DNA from: Caryophanales bacterium UBA6768
Lineage (GTDB): Bacteria; Bacillota; Bacilli; Bacillales_D; Amphibacillaceae
Reading direction: 5' to 3'
Assembly (NCBI GenBank): GCA_002453315.1
Contig: DKGO01000143.1
Coordinates: 1,457 to 34,993, forward strand
Length of the DNA: 33,537 nt
Shown here: positions 11,781 through 20,718 of the stretch, piece by piece
Layout: the number at the start of each line of letters is the position of its first letter
Position numbering within the stretch: the stretch's first letter is position 1
Program-made: the position numbers and the translations under genes
The notes under the pieces: model-generated
Told to the model about the DNA's origin: nothing
The model's database searches: none
The model's input: only the letters and a program-made list of their open reading frames with translations

Positions 11781-12419
11781 TCAGTCTATTTCTTGAATTG
11801 TTTCAATATTAATGCGCTTTTTTTCCCTATTGTAATAGCCATATTCCATATAAATGCCATCAGTTTCAAAATCGGGTGCACGACTAATTCGATTTGCGAT
11901 TCTTAGCTGTGTTGGATTCATGTATGAAGCAACAATGATCATATTGTCATCTCCATTTGTACCCGCATGAGCAATGCCTTCTAATTTACCCATTACATAA
12001 ATATTTCCAGTAGCCTTTACTTCCCCACCGGGATTTACATTCCCAATTAGTAATAGGTGACCGGTTACATTAATGACTTGTCCAGACCTAACAACTTGGT
12101 TAAAAGTCTTTACTTCATGTTTTTCCGCTAGTTTTTCTGCTTCAATTTTACTTATGACATTAGAATTAATTTGTACAACTTTAAAACGAAAATCCTTTTC
12201 AACTAAAGTTTTTAGCATTTCCAATTTTTCATCAGACAGATAACGATTATTAAGATCAATTTTTACAGAAATGATTTGTTCATACTTGTGATAAGGAACC
12301 TCATTTAACATTTGTGTTAATTGATCATAAATTTGTATAAATGAAGAATCATCATCTATATAGATTGTTAGACCTTCTTTCGTACCTTTAATCGTTATGA
12401 AATTCTGATTATTTGGCAT
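11781..12419 (-). CDS. minC: Septum-site determining protein MinC
   Basis: Inhibits FtsZ ring assembly. Residues 1-95 form the FtsZ-interacting N-terminal domain. From about 108 comes the beta-helix MinC_C domain with GHLLLIGNVNPGGEVKATGN and IYVMGKLEGIAHAG, which dimerises and binds MinD. The length of 212 is slightly below the B. subtilis protein (226). It is located between mreD and minD in the standard order. Confidence 0.96.
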   Translation of the reverse strand: MPNNQNFITIKGTKEGLTIYIDDDSSFIQIYDQLTQMLNEVPYHKYEQIISVKIDLNNRYLSDEKLEMLKTLVEKDFRFKVVQINSNVISKIEAEKLAEKHEVKTFNQVVRSGQVINVTGHLLLIGNVNPGGEVKATGNIYVMGKLEGIAHAGTNGDDNMIIVASYMNPTQLRIANRISRAPDFETDGIYMEYGYYNREKKRINIETIQEID

Positions 12420-12445
12420 CCCTTAAACACCCCATTTGATTAAAC

Positions 12446-12973
12446 TTAATGTTTCTTTGATTGTAATCTCCAGTTAACCAACCTTTTTGAGAAAATTGGG
12501 TATAAAATCAAAAGAAATACTAAGTTAGCAATTAAAGTAGGTAACAATCTATTCCAAATAAATAAAACATAGTTTATATCGATGTATCCGATAACAGAAT
12601 AAATAATGTAAATGAGTACCTCAAGAATTGTTAAGCTTATCATATAATATAAAATTATTATGTAAAAGTTTGTTTGAAAATATTGTTTTAAAAAACTGAC
12701 AACATATATCCCAATTGTATAGACGAACATATAAACACCTAGTAATTCCGTATAAACTATATCAATTAATAGGCCAAATATGATTGCTAAACTAATGGAG
12801 AAATATGTGTCATCTTCATCATAAAAAATGTGAACCATTAATATAAAAACAAACACCCAATGGGGTATCACATACAGATGATCAAAAAATAGATTCATAG
12901 GTAATAGAATCGTTGCAATTCCCTCTAAAATTAAAAAACATAATAGAATAATAATGATGAAAACTTTCTTCAT
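12446..12973 (-). CDS. mreD: Rod-shape determining membrane protein MreD
   Basis: Integral membrane partner of MreC in the elongasome. The 175 residues are largely hydrophobic, with about five or six membrane segments and the family pattern DDTYFSISLAIIFGLLIDIVYT. The ATG overlaps the mreC stop by four bases, so translation is coupled. Confidence 0.93.
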   Translation of the reverse strand: MKKVFIIIILLCFLILEGIATILLPMNLFFDHLYVIPHWVFVFILMVHIFYDEDDTYFSISLAIIFGLLIDIVYTELLGVYMFVYTIGIYVVSFLKQYFQTNFYIIILYYMISLTILEVLIYIIYSVIGYIDINYVLFIWNRLLPTLIANLVFLLILYPIFSKRLVNWRLQSKKH

Positions 12974-13848
12974 GATGCTTCATCCTCAATATTAGAATCA
13001 TCAATGATATCGAGGGAACGATCAACTATAATGACATGATTTATCTCATCTAACTGAGCAGCTGGTTTAATCATTGCGGTACTACTTAAACCATAAGGAT
13101 CCTCATCTACTTCTTTTACAGTCCCAATTGGTAATCCCGAAGGATATAACCCACCCATGTTCGACGTGACAACCAATTCACCCTTTTCTAAAGGATCCTT
13201 TGGTTGATCAATCATCGTAAATAAAAGGGAGTGGCTTTCCTTATCATACCCTTCAATTAACCCAAATATATTGTTATCATCTTCCCTTGAAACAGTTGCG
13301 GAAATTCGATTTAATTGATCAAATCCGGTAATTAATTGAACTGTGGATGAAAAATTTGAAACAGAATTGATTTTCCCTATCATACCATCCCTTGTAATAA
13401 CAGCCATATTGATATCAACACCATGCTGTTTGCCTTTATTTAAAGTGACTGTTTCTAACCATTTTTCTGGTGTTCTAGCCACTACATTAGCGATAATAGG
13501 TTCAAAATCTCTTGGGGAATCCATAATTTTTAACAATTCCCGAAGCTCTTTGTTCTCTTTCTCCAACTCTTGAACTTCAAAAATTAAAGATTTATATTCA
13601 GCTAATTTTTCGCGTAATAATTTATTTTCTACATACGTATTTTTAACATCTTCTATATTAGAAACAATATTTACTGTTGCTTGGGTTGGTTTATAAATTG
13701 CATTTTGTACAACACTAATAGAATCTTTAATTAATTGTTCGGGCAATGAAAGACGGCCTTGTTTTGATAAGGAATATCCAATTAAAACAACTAAAACGAT
13801 AATTCCTATTAACAAAATAAACAAAGATTTTCTCCGAAAAAAAGACAT
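12970..13848 (-). CDS. mreC: Rod-shape determining protein MreC
   Basis: Bitopic protein that links MreB to wall synthases. In 292 residues it has an N-terminal transmembrane helix (about 8-27), a coiled coil (about 65-112, NKLLREKLAEYKSL and QELEKENKELRELL) and the extracellular beta-barrel MreC domain (NKGKQHGVDINMAVITRDG, TSNMGGLYPSGLPIGTV). It lies 15 bases after mreB. Confidence 0.96.
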   Translation of the reverse strand: MSFFRRKSLFILLIGIIVLVVLIGYSLSKQGRLSLPEQLIKDSISVVQNAIYKPTQATVNIVSNIEDVKNTYVENKLLREKLAEYKSLIFEVQELEKENKELRELLKIMDSPRDFEPIIANVVARTPEKWLETVTLNKGKQHGVDINMAVITRDGMIGKINSVSNFSSTVQLITGFDQLNRISATVSREDDNNIFGLIEGYDKESHSLLFTMIDQPKDPLEKGELVVTSNMGGLYPSGLPIGTVKEVDEDPYGLSSTAMIKPAAQLDEINHVIIVDRSLDIIDDSNIEDEAS

Positions 13849-13863
13849 GGATACACCTACTCA

Positions 13864-14904
13864 CTATGCGTTCGACATGCGTGAAGATACATTCGGGTTG
13901 TTTTTAAGTTGATTAATATACTGTAAAGATTTCCCTGTTCCAATGGCTACACTTTCTAAAGGGTTGTCCGTTATGAAAACAGGAACTGACGTTGCTTCAC
14001 TTATTTTCGCATCAATATTTTTTAACAATGCACCTCCACCAGTTAAAACAATGCCCCGACTCATTACATCTGCCGATAACTCTGGAGGGGTTTTCTCTAA
14101 AGTTACTTTTATCATTTCAATAATGTTGTCAATTGATTCTGACAAGGAATGACAAACCTCTTCCTCATTAATTGAAATAGTAGTTGGTAACCCATTAATT
14201 AAGTTACGACCACGTACTTCCATTATTTCATTTTCATCGGGATCTTTTACTATACCAATTGTCATTTTAATTTCCTCTGCAGTTCTGTCACCAATCATTA
14301 CATGGTACTTTTGACGAATATAATGGGAAATAGATTTATCGAAAGTATTGCCAGCAATACGAATTGATTGACTTGTGACAATACCACCTAAAGAAATAAC
14401 AGCTACTTCCGTTGTACCCCCACCAATATCAATAATCATACTTCCAGTAGGATCCCACACAGGTAAACCAGCACCGATAGCAGCAGCAAACGGTTCTGCG
14501 ATTGGAAATGCCCGTTTTGCCCCAGCCTGAAGCGTTGCATCTATAACTGCCCTTTCTTCTACTTTTGTAATTCCTGATGGAACACAAGTAACGACATTTG
14601 CCTTCGCTGAAAAACCCCATCTTTTACCTTGTGCTTTTTTAATATAATATTTCATCATTGCTGCTGTTGTGTCATAATCAGCAATGACACCATCCGCCAT
14701 TGGACGAACAACACTTATACTCCCCGGTGTTCTCCCAATCATATCCCTTGCTTCTTTACCCACTGCTACAATGTCTTTTGTTTGATTATTCATTGCCACT
14801 ACTGTAGGTTCACTTAAAACGATTCCTTTTCCTTTTATATAAACTAACGTATTAGCTGTTCCCAAATCGATTCCAATATCTTGTGTAAAACTTAACATAG
14901 ACAA
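13864..14904 (-). CDS. mreB: Rod-shape determining actin homologue MreB
   Basis: Forms membrane-bound filaments that direct lateral wall synthesis. The 346 residues show the actin-fold motifs: phosphate-1 [13 protein letters not shown], phosphate-2 [14 protein letters not shown], and adenosine loop [14 protein letters not shown]. The start shown is TTG, seven bases after AAAGGA; an ATG two codons later (14898) is 13 bases from it and is the alternative. It is the first gene of mreBCD-minCD. In B. subtilis radC lies directly upstream; here the heme island intervenes. Confidence 0.97.
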   Translation of the reverse strand: MSMLSFTQDIGIDLGTANTLVYIKGKGIVLSEPTVVAMNNQTKDIVAVGKEARDMIGRTPGSISVVRPMADGVIADYDTTAAMMKYYIKKAQGKRWGFSAKANVVTCVPSGITKVEERAVIDATLQAGAKRAFPIAEPFAAAIGAGLPVWDPTGSMIIDIGGGTTEVAVISLGGIVTSQSIRIAGNTFDKSISHYIRQKYHVMIGDRTAEEIKMTIGIVKDPDENEIMEVRGRNLINGLPTTISINEEEVCHSLSESIDNIIEMIKVTLEKTPPELSADVMSRGIVLTGGGALLKNIDAKISEATSVPVFITDNPLESVAIGTGKSLQYINQLKNNPNVSSRMSNA

Positions 14905-15137
14905 AAAAACGTCCTTTCCTTTGAGTAAATTCTAGTTGTTAAACTAATATTATCATTATGACATATTTTTAATATAAAATACTTCTATTAAAATAATCAA
15001 TCTCCTTTAGTATTAATTTTCTTATTAGATAAAAAGTCATTGCAAAATTTATATTGTATTTGTTTCAAAATGTTGTCCTTCTACTCTTCCCAATTCATTA
15101 TTATCCCCATGTTTTTATCCAAATAAAAGAATTTAAA

Positions 15138-15173
15138 GCACCATCTTCATTTATTATGCCTGAAAAATGGTGC
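15138..15173 (-). repeat. Hairpin in the mreB upstream region
   Basis: GCACCATCTTC (15138-15148) and GAAAAATGGTGC (15162-15173) form an inverted repeat of about 11 pairs with one slip. On the minus strand it is followed by TTTAAATTCTTTTA, so it could be a weak second terminator or a structured 5' leader if mreB transcription starts further upstream. Confidence 0.5.
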
Positions 15174-15440
15174 CAATAATATTAGCTACTTTCTTATTAT
15201 ACGAAATTACTGATAAAAATGATAGGAATTCAATATGTCAATATTATTCCCTGTTCATTATTTTTCATTCGTTTAATTTGTTTCAGAAATTCGAGATAAA
15301 ATATCTTTGCATTTTAATAATACAAACCGGTTCATATACTATTGAATGATCATAAAACCACACAATCTGAGTGATAAATGACTTCGATTAAATGTTAAAT
15401 AATTGTTTTTAAACAAAATAAAATATTCTACGCAGAACTA

Positions 15441-15492
15441 CAAAACAAAAAATGAATTTAATTGATGACTACATGCATTAATCAAATTCATT
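15441..15492 (-). terminator. Terminator of the heme-uptake operon
   Basis: On the minus strand AATGAATTTGATTAAT (15492-15477) pairs with ATCAATTAAATTCATT (15466-15451), with one G-T pair and one mismatch, and then runs into six T. The stem is AT-rich but long, and it stands 32 bases after the sortase stop codon. Confidence 0.7.
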
Positions 15493-15523
15493 TTATGGTG
15501 AAGCATTTACTCTGGGGGCAATT

Positions 15524-16315
15524 TTATTTTTCCACTAGTTTTGCATGGACCGCAAATCTCCCATCGATTGCATCTAACGTGTAATCACATGTTGACAAGG
15601 TAATAATTTTATCATTTTCATCTATCGTAATATCAGAATGTAATAGCGACTTCTTATTAATTTCATTCAAAAATTGTTTATATTGTTTTTTTGATGAAAA
15701 ATCAGTTTGAATATAGTCAAAATCTGTCGTTGTCTTATACGCTGCAAATACTTCCGCTTCATAATTGCCATATAGAGTTTTTAATTCAATGATTGGATTT
15801 TGTTTATAGAAATTTTCATCTGTATAATGCATTAATGGTTCAAACATCGATCCATCTTTCATACGATGGCCATAAATGACAGTATTATCATCTAATGTAT
15901 CAATATTGTTGCGAAAATCTAGAAATATACTACCAGCTGGAGAGTACTCTTTATAATAGTTTTTTGTTAAATATGTTTCATTGTCAGCCCCTTGAACTAT
16001 TGGATAATCAATCTTGGTGTCACCTATCTTAATCCACCCTTTTACATCCTTATTATCGCTCAATAATTGTTCAAAATTTGGTTGGGTGTTTTTCGGCATA
16101 ACATCCGGATCATACACATCCTGTTGTTGATCATTAAACGTCGAGTGATTTTGATAAAATTTATTTTTGACCTCGTTGATAACTTGGTTATTTTTATAAT
16201 ATCCGAAAGTGATATCTATTAGTTTATAAGAGGCAAACACAAAAACAATTAAACATACGATAATCATTATTCTCTTAAATAACTTACGATGATTTAACCA
16301 CTTTTGACTTCCCAC
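15524..16315 (-). CDS. srtB: Class B sortase
   Basis: Transpeptidase that joins NPxT-type surface proteins to peptidoglycan. The 263 residues have an N-terminal membrane anchor (about 15-33). The sortase fold carries the catalytic His in VIYGHRMKDGSMFEPL (about 150), the Cys in TLSTCDY (about 243) and the Arg in DGRFAV (about 253); the length and the TLSTC motif are class B. A GTG at 16339 would add eight residues, but GGAGGGGG six bases before the GTG at 16315 decides the start. It is the last gene of the heme operon, which also encodes an NPKTG substrate, as in the Bacillus anthracis and Listeria isd loci. Confidence 0.93.
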   Translation of the reverse strand: MGSQKWLNHRKLFKRIMIIVCLIVFVFASYKLIDITFGYYKNNQVINEVKNKFYQNHSTFNDQQQDVYDPDVMPKNTQPNFEQLLSDNKDVKGWIKIGDTKIDYPIVQGADNETYLTKNYYKEYSPAGSIFLDFRNNIDTLDDNTVIYGHRMKDGSMFEPLMHYTDENFYKQNPIIELKTLYGNYEAEVFAAYKTTTDFDYIQTDFSSKKQYKQFLNEINKKSLLHSDITIDENDKIITLSTCDYTLDAIDGRFAVHAKLVEK

Positions 16316-16339
16316 TTTTACCCCCTCCAATAACGACAC

Positions 16340-17110
16340 TCATATGCCTAAAGGGATAATGTGCATCCCTAATTCCGGTTCATCTTTGACTGCCACATGT
16401 ACGCCGTAAATGTCATAAATTAACTTTTTGGATACAATATCTTCCGGTTTTCCTTTCGTAAAAACTTTTCCCTTTTTCATGACGATTATTTTATCACTGT
16501 ATTGAATCGCTTGATTTATATCATGTAACACCATCACAATTGTCAATCCATATGTTTTATTCAAATGTTTCACAAGTTGTAACACTTCATATTGATAAAA
16601 TATATCTAAGTTAGCAGTAGGTTCATCCAAAAATAAGTACGGTGTGTCTTGTGCAAGTGCCATTGCTATCCAAGCCCTTTGTTGTTGCCCTCCTGACAAC
16701 GAGTCAAGCGGTTGATTCCGCTTCGATTCAAGTCCTGTACTTTTTAAAGCCCACTCCACCTTTTCCCTATCTTTATCTGAATAAGTAGAAAAAGTATTTC
16801 GATGGGGTAATCGTCCATAAAATACAAGTCTTTCAACTGTTATATCTGTCGGTGCGATGTTATTTTGATGAACAACACCAATCGTTTTTGCTAATTCTTT
16901 TAATCTATAAAGATGAAGTTCCTTCCCATTAAGTATAATGGATCCTTTTTTCGGATGATATTGATCAGACATGATGCCTAATAATGTTGATTTACCTGAA
17001 CCATTGGGACCGATAATAGTTGTTACTTTTCCCTTTTCAATTGTACAATTTATATTGTTCAAACGAACGACATTATCTTGATAGGAAAAGGTGATATCTT
17101 TAATTTCCAT
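16340..17110 (-). CDS. Heme/iron-siderophore ABC transporter ATPase
   Basis: Powers import by the FecCD-type permease. The 256 residues show Walker A GPNGSGKST (34-42), the Q-loop VVHQNN, signature LSGGQQQR, Walker B YLFLDEPT and switch His MVLHD. Overall likeness is to FecE/FhuC-type ATPases. The frame is open 30 codons upstream, but that part overlaps the permease; the ATG at 17110 gives the normal MEIKDITFSYQ start and overlaps the permease end by 11 bases. Heme as substrate is inferred from the NEAT and sortase neighbours. Confidence 0.93.
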   Translation of the reverse strand: MEIKDITFSYQDNVVRLNNINCTIEKGKVTTIIGPNGSGKSTLLGIMSDQYHPKKGSIILNGKELHLYRLKELAKTIGVVHQNNIAPTDITVERLVFYGRLPHRNTFSTYSDKDREKVEWALKSTGLESKRNQPLDSLSGGQQQRAWIAMALAQDTPYLFLDEPTANLDIFYQYEVLQLVKHLNKTYGLTIVMVLHDINQAIQYSDKIIVMKKGKVFTKGKPEDIVSKKLIYDIYGVHVAVKDEPELGMHIIPLGI

Positions 17111-18083
17111 AAATACGTTCACTCTTTCTAAGTAAAAATATGAGAAATGGTCCACCAATGACAGATAATAAAATAGAGGCGGGAATTTCAATTGGTGCAA
17201 GCACCAACCTGCCTAACGTATCTGCCAACAAAATTAATAAGGCACCTAAAATAGCCGAAAATGGTATTAATATTTTATGATCTGTGCCTACCAATGTACG
17301 TGCAATATGCGGAACAAGTAACCCGACAAAAAGAAACATCCCGGCAATCGCAGTCGCAATGGAGGCTAACATCACAGCAATCATTGAAATGATTAATCGG
17401 GCTCGATTTGTTTTAAAACCCAAATTTTTTAACGTTTTATCTTCAAGACGCAAATGATTGCTCCAAGCATAAACAGCCATAGCTAGTACTAATCCGATAA
17501 CGCTATAGATGGCCATTATTTTTACCTCTCCCCACGTTTTCATTGATAAAGTTGACATTGAAACCGAAATACCTGACATAAGGCTACTAGGGGAACCTAT
17601 TTTAAACATTTCACTTAACCCAGTGAATAAGGCATTAATCGCGACACCAATTAAAATCATTCTTAATGGGTTAAGGCCAGATTTCCAGGAAAATAAATAG
17701 ACAAGTGCAAAAGCAATTAATCCGCCCAAAAATGCAAATATTGGTACATAAAAAAACATCATCGGAAAAAATGAAATGATGATTATTGAAACAAAAGCCG
17801 CACCTGATGACACACCGATGATCCCTGGTTCTGCTAAAGGATTTCGCATGACTGCCTGAAATAAAACTCCCGATACAGCCAGTGAGGCACCAGCCAACAG
17901 CGAAATAATAATTCGTGGTAAACGCAGGTCCTTAACGATTTGAACATTTTCATTTGTATCATTAAACAGTCCAAGAATAAATTCCGTTGCTGTTATTTTG
18001 ATACTGCCTGTAATAACTGCGTAAATTATCAGGACGATTAGTATAGTAATAGCAATAATAAATCTAATGAACATCTTTTTCAT
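17100..18083 (-). CDS. isdF: FecCD-type permease, probable heme importer (IsdF-like)
   Basis: A 327-residue integral membrane protein of the BtuC/FecCD family with about nine or ten membrane segments. Recognisable blocks are LRLPRIIISLLAGASLAVSG, FQAVMRNPLAEPGIIGVSSG (the ATPase-coupling region) and FVGLLVPHIARTLVG. Only one permease gene is present, so it should act as a homodimer. It lies 42 bases after the binding-protein gene. The gene symbol rests on operon context; the sequence alone says iron-complex or cobalamin class. Confidence 0.88.
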   Translation of the reverse strand: MKKMFIRFIIAITILIVLIIYAVITGSIKITATEFILGLFNDTNENVQIVKDLRLPRIIISLLAGASLAVSGVLFQAVMRNPLAEPGIIGVSSGAAFVSIIIISFFPMMFFYVPIFAFLGGLIAFALVYLFSWKSGLNPLRMILIGVAINALFTGLSEMFKIGSPSSLMSGISVSMSTLSMKTWGEVKIMAIYSVIGLVLAMAVYAWSNHLRLEDKTLKNLGFKTNRARLIISMIAVMLASIATAIAGMFLFVGLLVPHIARTLVGTDHKILIPFSAILGALLILLADTLGRLVLAPIEIPASILLSVIGGPFLIFLLRKSERIYGN

Positions 18084-18125
18084 ACAAAAACCTCTTTATT
18101 TGCATATTGTAAAAAATGATTGTTC

Positions 18126-19037
18126 TTATGGATAAAGCATTTCCACCAATTCTTCAAGTGCGTCGACAGCAGCCAAGTTAGCCGTTGTTCCAAAACGTGT
18201 TTCTTCCAAGTCATAAACACGGTCATTTTTCACTGCATCAAAATGTTTCCAAATATCATTTTCTGCAAATTCTTTATTAAACATTTCCACAACTGCATCA
18301 GGCATGCCATGGGCGGCACGCAAAATAACGTCAGGGTTGGATTGTTGAAGACTCTCAGTATTAGATGAAACATACTCAGCATCATGACCATTAATGACAT
18401 TGATTCCACCGGCTCTTTTCACAAGGTCACCAATGTAGGAAGATTCCGTTGCAATTCGATAGCTACCAGGGATTCCTAAAAGAATTAGGACCGTCGGTGA
18501 TTCTTTTCCTTCTACTGTTGTTTCAATTTCCGTTAATTTTTGTTCAAAATAATTAACCATTTCATCTGCTTGCTCCGTGCGATTGTATTTTTCTCCAAGG
18601 GCACTAATGCCTTCATACATTCCGTCAATACTTTCCATATCGATAAAAGTAACCGGCACTCCCGCATTAGTAAATATTGGTTCTAAATTAAATTCTGCTT
18701 GCAATGTTGTGACAGATAAAACATCTGTAGGTTTTAGTGATCGAATAATTTCCATGTCTGGTTCGGCGGCCATGCCAACTTCCTTCGTATCTGCATAACG
18801 TTCAGGCAAATCTTTATAACTTGTTGGTATCCCGACTAAATCTAATTCCAATGCATCCATGATTTCTACTAAAGCAACAGTCGTTGCAATGATTCGGTCA
18901 TCCTCTTCGCTTGAGGTTGCTTCACTTTCGCTTGTATTGGAATTCTCCTCTATTGTGTTTAACTCATTAGAGTTGCAGGCAGAAAGGAGAATGGTGAGTA
19001 ATAATACTATCAATGGAGCTATATTTTTCTTTACCAT
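18126..19037 (-). CDS. isdE: Heme-binding lipoprotein of the ABC importer (IsdE-like)
   Basis: A 303-residue class III substrate-binding protein with signal peptide and lipobox LLSAC (Cys21). A Ser/Glu-rich linker leads to a BtuF/FecB-like fold. IsdE of Staphylococcus aureus binds heme through a Met and a His. Here VGMAAEPDMEII offers Met89 or Met95, and LRAAHGMPD offers His243, in the expected lobes. It precedes the permease by 42 bases. Heme specificity is inferred from these residues and from the operon. Confidence 0.87.
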   Translation of the reverse strand: MVKKNIAPLIVLLLTILLSACNSNELNTIEENSNTSESEATSSEEDDRIIATTVALVEIMDALELDLVGIPTSYKDLPERYADTKEVGMAAEPDMEIIRSLKPTDVLSVTTLQAEFNLEPIFTNAGVPVTFIDMESIDGMYEGISALGEKYNRTEQADEMVNYFEQKLTEIETTVEGKESPTVLILLGIPGSYRIATESSYIGDLVKRAGGINVINGHDAEYVSSNTESLQQSNPDVILRAAHGMPDAVVEMFNKEFAENDIWKHFDAVKNDRVYDLEETRFGTTANLAAVDALEELVEMLYP

Positions 19038-19075
19038 TAAAATAACACCACTTTCTGTAACGGCACCAAAGGGAT

Positions 19076-19106
19076 GAGTCTTACTTCTTCTCAGATAGTA
19101 AGACTC
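19076..19106 (-). repeat. Perfect 10-bp inverted repeat between the NEAT wall-protein gene and isdE
   Basis: GAGTCTTACT (19076-19085) and AGTAAGACTC (19097-19106) flank an 11-base loop. There is no T-run on either side, so it is not a standard terminator. It may be an RNA-processing or stability hairpin that sets the ratio of wall protein to transporter. Confidence 0.6.
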
Positions 19107-19128
19107 AGATCATTGGCTTGACTAAAAA

Positions 19129-20700
19129 TTAGTTGAATCGACGTTTTTTAATTAAAAATCCTAACGGAATGAGGGAGCCAATTAATAGCAAGACATATAA
19201 TGCGATATTGTTAGAGTCTCCTGTTTTCGGGTTCAAAGTTTCATCCGTTTCCGTCGTTGAAGTTTCTTCTGTTTTCTCTTCTTTATCATCACCTAATTCG
19301 TTAGATGATTCGCCTTCAACATAAATGCCATTTCCATTATTACTATTACTTGTTCCAATTAACATATGATCAGCGACCTTAATTTCCTTTTTGCTATGTT
19401 TGTCAAAAACTAGAATCGCATCATGTTGCATGTCGTAGAGTCCAGGAACACTAATGAACATACTCAGTGTCATATCCGATAAATCATCATCTGCACGTAA
19501 TTGAACAGTAATTGTGCCATCAGATTCTTCTCCTACAATTAATGCCTTACCATATTTATTACTTAACGACCTTACCATATCTCCATTTGTAATCGTCAAC
19601 TGAAAATATTTTTTGCCATCTTTTTCAAATAGATAGGCTGGCTTTTCAAAGAATTCATCCGCCGAAGAGACCTTCGAGCCATCACTATGCAAAATAGTAT
19701 AGTCGATTTCATAGGCGTTATCTGGTTTTAAAAGGCTTGTTTCACTCACATCTGCAAAAACACCGTACGTTGAAAAATGGTCAACCTCGACTGTTACCTT
19801 GCCATCTTTTGCAATCCCACCCTGTGCAATCCACTCTTTTTTATTTTCGTCAAAATAATAGATATCTACCTTAACTGAACTGTATTTATCTGCTTCATAA
19901 TCCATAGTAAGGATGAATTTTCCTTTGTAACTTCCAATTCCATCAAAATTAAATTCATATACTTGACCAGCTATTTCAATATTTCCATTAGTTTTTACAT
20001 CACCTTTTTTAACAGGGTTAATTGTTAGTTCAACGCCATTTGGAAAATCTTTATCTTCAGGCATTTTTAATTGAAAACCTTTTTCACCTTCTACCTTAAC
20101 TATTTCACCTTTTTTAACAGGGGTTGGATGGTTTAGTTTAATTCGGTTTTCGGCTGGTTCTTCTTTGGGATCTTCTTTTGGTTCCTCCCCATTATCTTCA
20201 ACTGGTTCTATAGATTCGATATCAAATTCTAATTCAACACCATGTGTCATTATATTTTTCCCTGTATTAACTACAATTGCCCCATGAACTTGTTCTTCTA
20301 ATTCTATAACGTTAACTGGAAACCCGAAGACTACCGTATTATTATCCAAATCCTCCCCAAACCTATCCGCATCCCTACCATCCTGATTTTCTACATCTTC
20401 CGGATTAAACATGCCACCGGAATAAGTATCTCGAAGAATCTTAATTTTAGGGATCATATTTGCTCCCGAAAAAGTTATTTCAATATATTGGTTACCATTT
20501 TTATCCACAGTCAAATCAGCATTCCCTGTAGTAAATTCCTTCATATATGAAGCCGAGCTTCCAACAAATTTAAAATTTATTGTATATTCCCCTTCTTCTA
20601 AATCTACTGTCTTATCATCCGCCTTTACAATATTCCCACCGAGCGGTAATGCAATTAACATGATGGCAAACGCCACAATAAACTTAACCAATTTCTTCAT
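19129..20700 (-). CDS. Two-NEAT heme-binding wall protein with NPKTG sorting signal
   Basis: The 523 residues have a signal peptide (1-27), a first NEAT-like domain (about 33-165), an acidic Pro/Glu linker (170-186), a beta-rich middle domain (about 187-320, ending HFSTYGVFA), and a second NEAT domain (about 327-440). The C-terminus has NPKTG at 490-494, a hydrophobic segment (498-516) and KKRR. NPKTG is the sorting signal used by sortase B on B. anthracis IsdC, and srtB lies in the same operon. The second NEAT has the heme-ligand motif YDMQH (422-426). The first has NIMTH at the matching place and so lacks the ligand Tyr. It should present or relay heme at the wall. Confidence 0.88.
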   Translation of the reverse strand: MKKLVKFIVAFAIMLIALPLGGNIVKADDKTVDLEEGEYTINFKFVGSSASYMKEFTTGNADLTVDKNGNQYIEITFSGANMIPKIKILRDTYSGGMFNPEDVENQDGRDADRFGEDLDNNTVVFGFPVNVIELEEQVHGAIVVNTGKNIMTHGVELEFDIESIEPVEDNGEEPKEDPKEEPAENRIKLNHPTPVKKGEIVKVEGEKGFQLKMPEDKDFPNGVELTINPVKKGDVKTNGNIEIAGQVYEFNFDGIGSYKGKFILTMDYEADKYSSVKVDIYYFDENKKEWIAQGGIAKDGKVTVEVDHFSTYGVFADVSETSLLKPDNAYEIDYTILHSDGSKVSSADEFFEKPAYLFEKDGKKYFQLTITNGDMVRSLSNKYGKALIVGEESDGTITVQLRADDDLSDMTLSMFISVPGLYDMQHDAILVFDKHSKKEIKVADHMLIGTSNSNNGNGIYVEGESSNELGDDKEEKTEETSTTETDETLNPKTGDSNNIALYVLLLIGSLIPLGFLIKKRRFN

Positions 20701-20718
20701 TATTTAGAATCTCTCCCT

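Larger units (their letters stand above)
14905..15523. other. 619-base gene-free stretch between the sortase gene and mreB
   Basis: Holds the terminator of the heme operon (15441-15492) and a second hairpin (15138-15173). The mreB promoter must lie at the left end; TGTCATAAT near 14956-14964 on the minus strand is a candidate extended -10 without a clear -35. A 60-codon open frame on the plus strand (15167-15349) lacks a ribosome site and family likeness. No RNA gene recognised. Confidence 0.5.

Noticed and set aside
15167..15349. 60-codon open frame on the plus strand between srtB and mreB
   Set aside because: No ribosome site, low-complexity hydrophobic content and no family likeness; it overlaps a hairpin.
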